From assembly GCA_023334545.1 (NCBI GenBank), contig JAADVB010000011.1, positions 62,001 through 126,000 on the forward strand: DNA of 64,000 bases, read 5' to 3'. The translations under genes were made by a program, and so were the position numbers. Positions 1 to 10,224 of this stretch are shown here, piece after piece. Each line of letters starts with the position of its first letter. Position 1 is the first letter of the stretch. The DNA is from Salisapilia sapeloensis. Lineage: Eukaryota; Oomycota; Peronosporomycetes; Peronosporales; Salisapiliaceae. The notes under the pieces were generated by a model, which was given only the letters and a program-made list of their open reading frames with translations, did not search any database and was not told the DNA's origin.

Positions 1-23
1 TCCTTCCAGCTCTTCGTTCAGTC

Positions 24-3000
24 ATGTCGAAAAGACCAGGCTTTACGAAGAACCAGCGTTTCCATGCACCGTCGTTCGTTCCAACCCTTTTTTCTTCTCA
101 TGTTAGTGGTCCAGAAGTAAAGGAAGAAGCGTCGAAGGACGAACGTGATGATGTGGATGTGGACTTTGCTCAAATGACATTGTATGACGCTTACCAGCAA
201 GGCTACTTACTTCCAGAGGATTATATGACTATTTCGTGCTTTGTTAGCTTACTTGCTCTTCTGTTCCTCTACGGCGTAATCTTGTCAGCGACTGAGACTC
301 CGTCCTGGCTTGGCCACTTGATATGGACCGGATCCTATTTTCTACTTTTTACGCTTGCACCAACTTTCAAGTACTTTCGTATTGCTGAAACTACTGAAGA
401 CATGAAGTACACTTTCGGATTTGGCTACTCTCTGGGCTGGATCACAGGCTTTGTACTCTTCTTTGCTGTGTTAAAGGCGAGCGTAAATCAAGCCGAGTCA
501 CTCGTCATATTGTCAGTTTTGGTACTATACCCCATATTCCTCCTCTTCATCGTCACCTTGGTCAAGTGGAAGGATGAGCAGTTCCTCATTACACGTCCTA
601 CACGCCGTATATTGAGCCTATGCTCCTTCTTTATTGCTTTCTGGATCATGGAAATGTACGTGTATGTTGGCGTGGTGTTTGGAGCATTCCTAACGTTCAT
701 TGCTTCTCTGGGCATATTCGTGAGTTTCTTGCTTCTCAAGTGGATTCAAAACGATATGTATCTTTCCCCATTCTACCAGCGCCGAGCGAATTTATCAGTA
801 CTTGGGGCCACATGCATGATCATAGCAGCAGGCCTATTTTTTGGTCTAGACTTCTTCTACTGTCTCTCATTCGCTTTCATTGTACTGATCGTCAAGTACA
901 TGCTGCTGATAGTGGCCAACTACTTCATGGGCAAGGATGACACGGAGCTCTTCTACACCCCATACTTGTTCCCAGTCTTCTCGTACAATGCCTACACGAA
1001 TAATGTCGTCGAGGAGACATCCAATGTCCGAAACCTGTACATCGTACTCGGGCTCTTCTTCATGTGGGGTGTAGCTGGTGTCATGTTCTTTGATCCTCTT
1101 GGCTTTGGCATCGGCATGTGCAGTCTTTCACTTCTGACCTTCGCGGTCGTAACCTCTCACCTGTGTGCGGTCACACCAGTGCGCATGGCCATTGCTGCAA
1201 AGTACGTAAACGATATGATTCTGAAAGACGCAAGTGTAGCAGCAATGGATGCTGCTAACATTCGTTCACATCCCTTCGTGCTAGAATGTCAAGAGTTTGT
1301 CGAGCTCGCAAGGCAAGAAGAGTTGACCGAATTGGAATTCCAGGCAATCGCTATTGGCGGTGCTGCTGCTACAGCTTTTGCAAAGAAAAAGAAGGAGCTT
1401 GCTGCCGAAAGTAGCATGTCAGATAACCAAGAAAAAGATTATCGCGCTGTGTCTAGAGAGACTGCTGGCGACGTAGCTATCGACATCGATGATATGGAAC
1501 ACTCTTTGTACTCGAAGAGCAATTCAGACGATGGGCAGGGTTTGTTTACATGCTCTGAGATATATGAAGAGATATTTTTAAAAGCTCATGGACCCTTTGG
1601 CTTTCTCTATGGAGCTACATTACCATTTCGACTCTACAGATTCCTCGAATGGAAATACTTTCCTGCCGTTCGCCGTAGAAGAGAAAAGCGAGCACGAGCT
1701 CGGAAGCGCGCGCAGTTGAATGCAGAAAATGACGCCTCCATGTCTGAAGCAGACGATCTCCAAGCTCTTGAACAGGGTAAAAACGAAAAAGTTGAAAAAT
1801 GGAAATCATCTGCAGTACTTGTCGAGTCCTTGTTGACGCTTCCGAAACTCGACAAAAAACTAGATATAGCATTTTATGAAGAAACTCGTTGCGTGATTCA
1901 CTTCCAGCTATTGCTTTTGACCGCAGCAGACGCGCGACTGAATCGAGAAAAGATATTGTTCCAACAATTTTTGCGAGAAAATCGATTTAAGCTCATGTCG
2001 AACAGTATTAATCCTCCTGCCAACATCTTCAAGACAAGCTCATTTGCCTCGATTGATATCCCACTCGTTGCGATTTGGCTACTGTCGCTATCACCAGAAC
2101 AACGAGCGCGTTTCCATTCTCTCAAGAACGCTTTTAACAAGGAAATGGAACGTATGGATACCATCATTGACGCAGAAGACGCTCAGTCGTTGCTCAATCA
2201 GCGTCAGCTGCTAGAAAAGTGGCGGCCTCGTGAGGAAGACCAGTGCCACCGCCGGATGCAAGAATTTCATGCAAGACGGCTGCGTCGACAGGAAGAGGGT
2301 ATCCGATCTGATGGCGATGTGGATGAGTCGCTTTTAAATGCACAGGAAGCTATAATGGAAATCGAGTCGGGATACTCGTGCAAGCCTGGTCATTACGGTC
2401 GATCACTTCAATACGTTGACAAGGAATTTACTCCCGATGAGGAGTCAATTGCAGACTGCTCATGCGAACAGGAACTGGGCGGGTGGAAGGTTTCTACTGC
2501 GATTAATATTGCCGCCGGACTTTTCGATGGCGGCACAGACCCAGACGACGTACGTGTGGGGCGCCTACGGGACGAATGGCTGCTCAGTGCAATTAGCATT
2601 ATGGCAGCGTCTGGTGGTGTGGACGACGGAAGAGTCGACCCTCTCATTGATCAAATCTTTATCACGAAGCAGACGTCGCTTACTGGTGCATATGCCATTC
2701 GATTGTTCAAGAATTGCCAGTGGGAAACTGTGATCGTAGATGACTACTTCCCAGTACTCAGTCCCATCGAGGAGGACGATGATGCAGGCAAAGCCCTTGT
2801 GGCTAAAAACAGCAACGGTGCTGCGTTTGCTCATAGTCTCCAATTTAATGAACTGTGGGTGCCACTACTTGAGAAGGCTATTGCAAAATATTACGGTGGA
2901 TATGCTGCCTTGGAGGCCGGATATGTTCATCATGGACTAGAGATGCTAACTGGATACCCTTCCGAGGAAGTCTTTTTAGCTCCTGCTTCTCGTGGTTCGT

Positions 3001-4202
3001 TCAAGACAACCTTGTGGAAGCAGCTACTTGTATACAAGTCGAACCAGTTCTTAATGGGAGCTGGCACTATCGACACTCATTCTGATGATAGTGCTGCAGC
3101 ACTCTCAGCTGAAATTCGAGCGAGTGGGCTTGTATTTGGTGCTTGCTATGTCATCTATGACGTCCGTGATATTGACGGCTACCGTCTATTAAAACTTCGG
3201 AACCCACCAGGAGATCATCCCGAATGGCAAGGGGATTGGAGTGACAACTCGAGATTGTGGAATCGCCGACTGAAGAAGTTGCTAGGTTTCCAAGGCGAAG
3301 ATTCGACGGATAACACTTTCTGGATGAGCTTTGATGATTTCTGTCATGCGTTCCGATGCTTGTACATTTGTCGCTACTACGACCCCGTCAAGTGGCCAGT
3401 AGTAGTAAAGTGTGGTCAGTGGGCAAAAGAGACGGCGTGCGGACTACCAACAGTACACAACCCTCAGTGTGCTGTAGACTGCAATCCTCAGTATGCATTG
3501 TCGACGTCGAGGCCGACGGAAGTCATATTGACGGTAACACAAGTTGACGAGAAAGGGTTGGCTCCGTTGCAAGTGCTACCGATCGCAGTCTACATTGTCA
3601 AAGGCGCTGCAGCTGATCGGGCGAGTCGAGTGAAAGAGCTTGGTCGAGACAATGTTGTGGCACATACTGGTACGCCTTCGAGGCAACGGGAAGTGAGGAT
3701 CCAATGTGAGTTACCGGCTCGAACGTACACGGTGCTAGTGGCTGCGTACAAGAGAGGAATGGAAGGCCCATTCCGCCTACGTGTGCAGAGCAATTACGCA
3801 GTGGAAGTGAACCAGCTCTGGCCAGCGTTGTGGAAGCAAGACGGGGAAAGAGGAATGGCGATGACCATGGCCGAGAAGATGGCGACGAAGATGGCAACGT
3901 CGAGTTTTGGTCAAAGACTGAAAGAGAAGACCGACGGCTTGGCGCAAACCCTCGCAAAAGGAGCAGCCGTGATGGCAAATGCGTTAAAAGACGAAGAGCA
4001 GATTATCGAGGAGGAGATACAAAAGGAGGAAAAGGAAGAAAAGATAGTGCAGGCGAGGCTGCAAGGTAAGAAGGTTAAAGACGAAGAGACCCCAACACCG
4101 AGCAAAGGGTGGATTGAGCAATGGGATGCTGGAGCTGGGAAGCCATTCTACTACAACAGACAGACTGGTATGTCGTGCTGGGAAAAACCAAAGGACTTTT
4201 AG
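24..4202 (+). CDS. Membrane calpain-like protein with dead catalytic site and C-terminal WW domain
   Basis: A single open frame of 1,392 residues. Residues about 65-400 hold roughly ten hydrophobic helices, so the protein is polytopic. A cytosolic linker with basic and acidic stretches follows, then a calpain CysPc fold (about 800-1,110), a C2-like calpain domain III, a charged coiled coil, and a WW domain in the last 35 residues (GW..., FYYN, CWEKP). Membrane segments before CysPc-C2L recall the TML/DEK1 phytocalpain family. The catalytic Cys of the DCW motif is Glu851 (RDEWLLSA), the His of GHAY is Ala1040 (GACY), and only Asn1060 (LRNP) remains. The oxyanion Gln six residues before the Cys is Val. 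Proteolysis is therefore not expected, and a scaffold or regulatory role is inferred. The first Met lies 23 bases from the window edge, so an upstream exon cannot be excluded. Confidence 0.85.
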   Translation: MSKRPGFTKNQRFHAPSFVPTLFSSHVSGPEVKEEASKDERDDVDVDFAQMTLYDAYQQGYLLPEDYMTISCFVSLLALLFLYGVILSATETPSWLGHLIWTGSYFLLFTLAPTFKYFRIAETTEDMKYTFGFGYSLGWITGFVLFFAVLKASVNQAESLVILSVLVLYPIFLLFIVTLVKWKDEQFLITRPTRRILSLCSFFIAFWIMEMYVYVGVVFGAFLTFIASLGIFVSFLLLKWIQNDMYLSPFYQRRANLSVLGATCMIIAAGLFFGLDFFYCLSFAFIVLIVKYMLLIVANYFMGKDDTELFYTPYLFPVFSYNAYTNNVVEETSNVRNLYIVLGLFFMWGVAGVMFFDPLGFGIGMCSLSLLTFAVVTSHLCAVTPVRMAIAAKYVNDMILKDASVAAMDAANIRSHPFVLECQEFVELARQEELTELEFQAIAIGGAAATAFAKKKKELAAESSMSDNQEKDYRAVSRETAGDVAIDIDDMEHSLYSKSNSDDGQGLFTCSEIYEEIFLKAHGPFGFLYGATLPFRLYRFLEWKYFPAVRRRREKRARARKRAQLNAENDASMSEADDLQALEQGKNEKVEKWKSSAVLVESLLTLPKLDKKLDIAFYEETRCVIHFQLLLLTAADARLNREKILFQQFLRENRFKLMSNSINPPANIFKTSSFASIDIPLVAIWLLSLSPEQRARFHSLKNAFNKEMERMDTIIDAEDAQSLLNQRQLLEKWRPREEDQCHRRMQEFHARRLRRQEEGIRSDGDVDESLLNAQEAIMEIESGYSCKPGHYGRSLQYVDKEFTPDEESIADCSCEQELGGWKVSTAINIAAGLFDGGTDPDDVRVGRLRDEWLLSAISIMAASGGVDDGRVDPLIDQIFITKQTSLTGAYAIRLFKNCQWETVIVDDYFPVLSPIEEDDDAGKALVAKNSNGAAFAHSLQFNELWVPLLEKAIAKYYGGYAALEAGYVHHGLEMLTGYPSEEVFLAPASRGSFKTTLWKQLLVYKSNQFLMGAGTIDTHSDDSAAALSAEIRASGLVFGACYVIYDVRDIDGYRLLKLRNPPGDHPEWQGDWSDNSRLWNRRLKKLLGFQGEDSTDNTFWMSFDDFCHAFRCLYICRYYDPVKWPVVVKCGQWAKETACGLPTVHNPQCAVDCNPQYALSTSRPTEVILTVTQVDEKGLAPLQVLPIAVYIVKGAAADRASRVKELGRDNVVAHTGTPSRQREVRIQCELPARTYTVLVAAYKRGMEGPFRLRVQSNYAVEVNQLWPALWKQDGERGMAMTMAEKMATKMATSSFGQRLKEKTDGLAQTLAKGAAVMANALKDEEQIIEEEIQKEEKEEKIVQARLQGKKVKDEETPTPSKGWIEQWDAGAGKPFYYNRQTGMSCWEKPKDF

Positions 4203-4280
4203 TGCAATTTAAAAATGTTTAACGATCACAAAGGTGACGAGTTTGTAGTTCATTCGACAGAATTTACATTGACACTCAAA

Positions 4281-4496
4281 TTAGGCGAGCGCAACGCTCT
4301 TGCCGCTGGCCTGGGACCACTTCTGGAGCGCCGCAAGCATGGTCTGGTCGTCAGCAGTTCCCGTGACGAGAATCTGCTGCTTCTCCACGTCGCACTGGAC
4401 GTCCTCAACACCGTCAATCTTCTTCAAAATACGCGTGCAAGCGCTAGAGCAGCCATCGCAGGTCATGCCGACTTTGAATTCCGTTGTCTTGGCCAT
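4281..4496 (-). CDS. ATX1: ATX1/ATOX1-type copper chaperone
   Basis: A 71-residue protein consisting of one heavy-metal-associated (HMA) domain. The copper-binding MTCDGC motif (Cys13, Cys16) sits in the first loop, and the length matches the family (68-75 residues). Family members carry Cu(I) in the cytosol to P-type copper ATPases of the secretory pathway. A further Cys at residue 20 is unusual but tolerated in this loop. The gene lies 78 bases beyond the end of the calpain-like gene, tail-to-tail with it. No intron is needed. Confidence 0.9.
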   Translation of the reverse strand: MAKTTEFKVGMTCDGCSSACTRILKKIDGVEDVQCDVEKQQILVTGTADDQTMLAALQKWSQASGKSVALA

Positions 4497-4748
4497 CTTG
4501 TCTTCTTCGCTGGAGCTCCAAATAGAAAATGAGCTTCAGGACATCTCAACACGTATCATTCTTTCGTATCAGCTGTCTTATCATTCCGTTTTGTGAGCTT
4601 CAAAAGAGTCCTACAAGTTCAACAAACATTTCAAGACATGTACTAAGATGATCGGAAAAGCGCTTGATTGCGCTCCTTACTCTTATTGTTGATTGGAATT
4701 ACGAAAGAAAAGTAGAATTGGCATCGAGTTACTTGCGGACCTTTATCC
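4497..4748. other. Intergenic spacer between ATX1 and the protease gene
   Basis: About 250 bases separate the start of the copper chaperone gene from the stop codon of the cysteine protease gene on the same strand. It should hold the chaperone promoter and the protease 3' end. I recognise no specific site. Confidence 0.5.
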
Positions 4749-6293
4749 TTAGTAGATATCCGCAATTGGGTCGTACACATTCGCCTTCAAGTGGTTGCCG
4801 CTGCCGTCCAGTTGGAGACCAACTTGCACGCAGAAGAGCGATTCACCTCCGTTACCATCGGCACGCAATTCAATTTCATAGTTGCCAGACGGGGCGATTT
4901 GAGGCAAGTTCACATCCAATTCCAACTTGTCGCTGCCCCCCTTCTTCATCGGGCATTGCAGGCCGTGGACATCAATGTGGCCCAGGCCGAGCGGGAGCGG
5001 CACGTGCGTGTCTCCGCACGTCTCGCCGTCATGCGCAAACACTTGCATACCAGCAAGCTTGACCGAGAGGTGGAACTTGGACTGGTCCACAGCCTCCTTG
5101 GCGATCGCCTTGCCCGAGATCTTGACCGGGTGGCCACGCTGCGGGGACTTGGGGCTCACGCTTAGGTTTTCAAAGGTGATGGCCGAGTGGCTCGCGTCTC
5201 CACATTGAGAGATGGTGGCAGAGCTCGAGACGTCCTCCGTGAAGTCCGAACGCAAGTTGGAGGTGATCGGACCGTCTTGGTCGATCAACTCAGCAGTCGG
5301 GTAGCTCGGGGCCATCGCGATACCACATTGGCCACTGGAAATTCCCATCTCGCGCGCCAGCTTGATGTATCCCTTGTCTCCCCAGCTCGGTCCCCACGAG
5401 TTTTTGACCTTCCAGTACTTAACGCCGTTCTCCTCGCCGTATCCGACAGCCAAGACACCGTGGTCGAGGCGCGTGCCACACTTGCCAGTCATGACACCAG
5501 AGTGGTAGAACTGGAAGGCGCGCTGGTCCGCTTCAATGGCGACCGAAATGGGCTGTTGCGCCACCGCAGCACGTAGCGCTTCCTCGTCGTTGGGGGTGAC
5601 ATCGTGGAATCCAGTGACCTTGACAACCTTCCTGCAGTCCTTGCACTCGCGGTTCTTGTGCGCAACGTACTCGTAGTCGGTTTCGGTGCACAAACCTTCG
5701 TGGTTCTCAATCCACTCAAACGCATGGTCCATCAAACCGCCGTTGCAGGCCATGTCGCCATTGTCATCGCAATCCATGAGCTGCTGCTCCGATAGATTCG
5801 GGAGCTTGCTGGAAGCGACGAAGGCAGCACCTTCGACCGCACCCGTCGCCGAGAAAGCCCAGCAGGATCCACACATGCCTTGATCCTTCACATTCGTGAC
5901 AGCCCCCTTGGCGACCCAGTCGATTTCATCCGGAATGTCCGTAGCCGTAAGCGCTGGGTTCTCTGCCGGTTGATTCAGACGAGACTCAAGGTAGCCTTCC
6001 GGCATGGCAAAGCCCGTGGCATACTGCGACTTGAACTCGTCGTAGGTCATGTGGGAGAAAGCATTGTGCCCGAGCTTGTAGTCCGATTCACGTTCATTGT
6101 GCTCGCGGATAAAAAGATCGTTCTCAATGAAATTCTCCAGTCTGCGCGCCGACTCGACGGCATCGTGGAAGGTCAAACGATGTTCCCGCATCCAGTGCTC
6201 AAACTTGGCTTCATACTCGGATAAGGACTGCGCGTCCGCGAAGGCAGCAAACAAGAGTGCGGATAGCGTGAAGATCTTCATCCTTCTCGGCAC
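4749..6293 (-). CDS. Secreted papain-like (C1A) cysteine protease fused to an ML domain
   Basis: A 514-residue pre-pro-protease. A signal peptide ends near residue 22 (cleavage after an ADA-like site). The I29 inhibitory prosegment with an ERFNIN-like helix spans about 25-95. The mature C1A domain (about 122-335) has Gln138, catalytic Cys144 (CGSCWAF), His278 (LDHG) and Asn298 (NSWG), so it should be active. After a linker, residues about 363-495 form an ML (MD-2-related lipid-recognition) domain with paired cysteines (CGD..., ETCG, LQCP, FCVQ). ML domains bind lipids or sterols; papain-ML fusions are, from memory, an oomycete speciality. Secretion to the apoplast or an endolysosomal compartment is inferred. 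Translation could also start at Met5, which gives a more typical signal peptide. It is divergently arranged with Sec61 alpha. Confidence 0.93.
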   Translation of the reverse strand: MPRRMKIFTLSALLFAAFADAQSLSEYEAKFEHWMREHRLTFHDAVESARRLENFIENDLFIREHNERESDYKLGHNAFSHMTYDEFKSQYATGFAMPEGYLESRLNQPAENPALTATDIPDEIDWVAKGAVTNVKDQGMCGSCWAFSATGAVEGAAFVASSKLPNLSEQQLMDCDDNGDMACNGGLMDHAFEWIENHEGLCTETDYEYVAHKNRECKDCRKVVKVTGFHDVTPNDEEALRAAVAQQPISVAIEADQRAFQFYHSGVMTGKCGTRLDHGVLAVGYGEENGVKYWKVKNSWGPSWGDKGYIKLAREMGISSGQCGIAMAPSYPTAELIDQDGPITSNLRSDFTEDVSSSATISQCGDASHSAITFENLSVSPKSPQRGHPVKISGKAIAKEAVDQSKFHLSVKLAGMQVFAHDGETCGDTHVPLPLGLGHIDVHGLQCPMKKGGSDKLELDVNLPQIAPSGNYEIELRADGNGGESLFCVQVGLQLDGSGNHLKANVYDPIADIY

Positions 6294-6640
6294 GCGTTCT
6301 TTTCGGATTGTGAAGAAAATTGAAGTTCTGCTTCTTCCGGTTGTTAAGTCGCTTCAAGTTGCAATAGACAAAAAGATTGTATGTGGACGAATAGCCGTTA
6401 GGAATCTTTCTTATCCGGTACCACCCATTGCTATGTTCAAACGGACAGACGCACCTGACGTCATGTACCAGTGGTACCTGATCTGCTTGTACCATATGGG
6501 TGATTTTATATAGGACACGTTCCGATATAGTTGCATCATCGTTCAAAACCCGACACGTGGACCATACAAAAGACAAGTGAGTTCCTCGGCTCACCACACA
6601 ACGCAAAAAGCGACGACACGCGCATACCCGTAGACTAACG
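6294..6640. promoter_or_regulatory. Shared divergent promoter region, protease / Sec61 alpha
   Basis: About 350 bases between two divergent starts. It must contain both promoters. A TATA-like stretch (tttatata) lies near 6503-6510, but it cannot be assigned to one gene. No coding sequence is evident. Confidence 0.45.
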
Positions 6641-8065
6641 ATGCGCTTCCTGCACTTGATCCGCCCGGTCATGTGCGTGCTGCCGGAGGTGGCACAGCCT
6701 GACCGGAAGATCCCGTTCCGTGAAAAGGTTCTGTGGACCGTCATCACGCTCTTCATTTTCCTTGTCTGCTGCCAAATCCCGCTCTATGGTATCCAAACCT
6801 CCCGCTCGAGTGACCCGCTCTACTGGATGCGAGTCATCCTCGCTTCTAACCGTGGTACGCTCATGGAACTTGGTATCTCCCCCATCGTCACGTCCGGTCT
6901 CGTCATGCAATTGCTCGCTGGTAGTAAAATGATCGAAGTCGACCAATCGCTCAAGGAAGATCGTGCGCTCTTTTCCGGAGCACAAAAGCTCTTTGGTATC
7001 CTCATCACGTTCGGTGAAGCTGTTGCTTATGTTCTGTCAGGCACGTACGGTAGTATTGCTGAAATTGGTGCATTCAACGCCATTCTGATCATCATGCAGC
7101 TTGTCTTTGCTGGTCTCTTGATCATCATCTTGGATGAAATGCTCCAGAAGGGATACGGTCTCGGCTCTGGTATCAGTCTCTTCATTGCCACCACGATCTG
7201 CGAGAACATTGTCTGGAAGGCCTTCAGCCCCACGACCATCAACACTGGCCGTGGCACCGAGTTCGAAGGCGCCATCATCGCGCTCTTCCACCTGCTCATC
7301 ACGCGTACGGACAAGGTGCGTGCGTTGCAAGAAGCCTTCTACCGCCAGAACCTGCCGAACGTCTCCAACTTGCTCGCCACAGTCTTCATCTTTGTCGTCG
7401 TCATCTACTTCCAAGGCTTCCGTGTCGACCTCCCGGTCAAGTACCAGCGCTACCGTGGCCAGCAGGGAACGTACCCTATCAAGCTCTTCTACACGAGCAA
7501 CATGCCCATCATCCTCCAGACGGCTCTTGTCTCTAACCTCTACTTCATCTCCCAGCTCTTGTACAAGAAGTTCAGCGGCAACTTCCTCGTCCGTCTTCTC
7601 GGTGTGTGGCAGGATGTTGAAGGCTCTCCAGGTCAAACCGTGCCGGTCGGTGGTGCTGCCTACTACATGTCTGCTCCAAGCAACCTCGCTCAGATCATGT
7701 ACGACCCGCTCCGCTTCGTCATCTACGTGATCTTCATCCTCGGCTCGTGCGCCTTGTTCTCCAAGACGTGGATCGAGATCTCGGGTTCGTCCGCTCGTGA
7801 CGTCGCCAAGCAGCTGCGTGACCAGCAAATGGTCATGAAGGGCCACCGTGACACGTCCATCGTGCACGTCTTGAACCGCTACATCCCGACTGCTGCGGCG
7901 TTCGGAGGTATGTGCATCGGTGGTCTTTCGATGCTCGCGGACTTGCTCGGCGCCTTCGGTTCTGGTACCGGTATCCTGTTGGCTGTGACCATCATCTACC
8001 AGTACTTCGAGACGTTCGCTCGGGAACAAGCGGACTTCCCATTCAGTGGCATGTTTGGTCTCTAA
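6641..8065 (+). CDS. SEC61A: Sec61 subunit alpha, ER protein translocation channel
   Basis: An intronless 474-residue protein, the length expected of eukaryotic Sec61 alpha (about 475). It begins with the family's conserved N-terminus ([12 protein letters not shown]) and shows the plug region and about ten membrane helices. The cytosolic loops carry conserved motifs such as [15 protein letters not shown]. It forms the aqueous pore of the heterotrimeric translocon in the ER membrane, used for co-translational import and membrane insertion. The strong codon bias of this gene creates long open frames on the opposite strand, which are not genes. It ends convergent with the MIT-like gene downstream. 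Confidence 0.97.
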   Translation: MRFLHLIRPVMCVLPEVAQPDRKIPFREKVLWTVITLFIFLVCCQIPLYGIQTSRSSDPLYWMRVILASNRGTLMELGISPIVTSGLVMQLLAGSKMIEVDQSLKEDRALFSGAQKLFGILITFGEAVAYVLSGTYGSIAEIGAFNAILIIMQLVFAGLLIIILDEMLQKGYGLGSGISLFIATTICENIVWKAFSPTTINTGRGTEFEGAIIALFHLLITRTDKVRALQEAFYRQNLPNVSNLLATVFIFVVVIYFQGFRVDLPVKYQRYRGQQGTYPIKLFYTSNMPIILQTALVSNLYFISQLLYKKFSGNFLVRLLGVWQDVEGSPGQTVPVGGAAYYMSAPSNLAQIMYDPLRFVIYVIFILGSCALFSKTWIEISGSSARDVAKQLRDQQMVMKGHRDTSIVHVLNRYIPTAAAFGGMCIGGLSMLADLLGAFGSGTGILLAVTIIYQYFETFAREQADFPFSGMFGL

Positions 8066-8400
8066 GTAAGAGTTCCCCAAGTCTTTTCTCTGTTCGAAAT
8101 TTGTGGCATGCATGCTAGACACGAGAGCAAGTGTCGAGTTTGAGGTTCGAAGAATAACATTCCCGTTCAAGGAGCATTATTAGGTGCTCCTGCTGCCAAC
8201 TCGTCCACGATACGCAATAGGATAGGAACGAACAAGGTCGGAAAGCAGCAAATTGTGGTCCAAGATCTGTGAGGTGCGTCCCCGTCGATTGAAGGCGTCA
8301 GATCTTGGGCTCTAGGTGCGCGAACTCGAGCAACTTGTCTCGTCCATGGCATACGTAAAACAAATCGAATGGAAGAAAGAAATACAGGCACACTTTTGCA
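8066..8400. other. Convergent 3' intergenic region
   Basis: About 335 bases between the stop codons of Sec61 alpha and the MIT-like gene. It would carry both 3' untranslated regions. I see no gene or structured element. Confidence 0.5.
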
Positions 8401-10224
8401 TTAGAGTACTTTTCGGTTCGGATGCGTTGGTGGTTTCGATGGCACGTCCGACGTCTCACTGTCTTCCTGTAGATGTTGCAGTCCACTTGCCGCTGTAAAC
8501 GAGTCACCACGGATGCTTCCACTCATGGAATCCGATAGGGAAGAGCTGTCGGTGAAACTGTTGGTCGGACCGTGGCTCTGGATACGCTGCTTGGCCTTGG
8601 CACCAGCTCGCAGTGTCTTGTACCATTTCTCGTACTTGGCGAGTTGTTCGTCCTAGAAGGACATTAGTACTTTGAGAAGAGAAAGAGGTGCGAGTACTAC
8701 CTTGGCCTTAGCTGCATCTTGCAGCTCTTGGATCTGTTGCTCCTGCATCTTGATTCTTGCTTCTAACATCGGACTAGGCGACATGTAAGGGCGAGTAACG
8801 TAGAAAGGGAGATAGAAGTGTACTCTGTCGATCGAGAAGAGCTGGACCGGTTGCTATCTCGCTGTCGGCGCCACTCTTCCAAGGCTCTTTTGATCATGAC
8901 AAACTGCCACCAGAATGAGTTTAATGAGGATGATAATAGCAGTAGAAAGAGGTACCTTTTGATCGTAGTGCGCTTTGAACTTTTCCATCGAGTCTTGCAG
9001 CTCTTGATTCTCAGCCTGGACGTTCGATAGTGCTTCCAGTTTCTACAACCGCATTTAGAATTGACGATAACAGAGATACAGAGGTGCATACCTTGAGTAG
9101 TTTACTGTTCTCTGCACTTAGTGTCTTGACACTGTTGAGAAGACGCACGGTCTCTTGCTTGTTGTGAGCGATATGCTGCTCCATGTGCTCTTTATCATGG
9201 TCACTCCTAGACTGTACATGACTAGAGTTGGAGCCATTGGATGAAGACCGACTCGCTCGACTAGTGTCTGGACTGAGAGCACCTTCCTTCGCGATTGGAC
9301 TGCTCTTATTAGATGGACTCTGACCATAATGCTGTTCCATCAGTCTACAGATACAACCGCTTTATACAGTTCCTACTTGTCTTTATTCTGTAGTAGGACT
9401 ACCTCTTGCGTTGGTTACGCAGTCTAGAAGCCACAGCTGCACGGAGAGTCGACTCTCCATCCACGGTAGTAGCATGCAACCCAATTGGAGCTCTTTAAAC
9501 GCTCCTTTAGTAAAAATAGGCACACGGGAGGTAACATCGTACCTAGATTTCGACGGTAAGAGACAGAAGGAATCGCCTAGAGCGGAAGATAGATGTCTAG
9601 ATGACATCAGGACACTAGCATTGCTTCCAGCGCCTTGACGAGACAACCCCAACTCTCCAAGCTTCCGTCGCAACTCCTCCATTTCGGCTGTTGCGGCGTT
9701 TAACTGCGATTCGGCTGCTGCTCCGACCTCTGGATCGGTCTCTTCCATCACTTCTTCTTCGTTATCTTCATCTGACAATTTCCCATTGCTTTCTTCGGTC
9801 GGATCTGGAACGTTGTTGGGTGACGAAGATGGAACTGACTCGGACGCCTGATCGGGAGCTTCGCTTTCAGAGGTTTTTGGTAGATACTGCGACGCTTGGG
9901 CAGCTCTATACTCGTAGTTGTCTGCCAACACCTCCAATGCTTTCGTAGTTCGCTTATTATCGATTGATGCAGCCGCTTCGAGGAACTTTTCACTCGCTAA
10001 TCGGCCTTCCTTCGCAGCGGCTCGGAACTATCGTCGTAGTATGCATTTTCTTGGCTATAAGATATAAGAGGGTTTAAAATAGTGAAAGAGAGAGGTACAT
10101 CTTGACGTCGAAGAGCATCATCCGTGCGCACGGCGTGGTAATGGGCCTGTACAGCCGGAGACGCAGTCGTAAATTCCTCGGTCGACATGGATGCTTTAAG
10201 AGTTGTTCGGAAGACTGTACCCAT
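8401..10224 (-). CDS. MIT-like N-terminal domain plus coiled-coil protein (NRBF2-like?)
   Basis: Six exons reconstruct in frame: 10224-10099, 10027-9543, 9344-9092, 9042-8956, 8853-8701 and 8652-8401, giving 451 residues. Met13 (MSTEEF) is an equally good start. The N-terminal 70 residues are a helical-hairpin segment (ALRRQDFRAAAKEGRLASE) that resembles MIT domains, which bind ESCRT-III or autophagy partners. An acidic Ser/Glu-rich linker and further coiled coils (LLNSVKTLSAENSKLLK, and ARIKMQEQQIQELQ near the C-terminus) follow. An MIT-like hairpin followed by a C-terminal coiled coil recalls NRBF2, an autophagy PI3-kinase subunit, but I regard that only as a possibility. The exon starting at 8853 has an alternative in-frame acceptor. 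Confidence 0.6.

Noticed and set aside
7037-8170. A 377-codon open frame opposite Sec61 alpha
   Set aside because: It is a by-product of strong codon bias in the Sec61 gene. Its product is a low-complexity acidic sequence with no domain.
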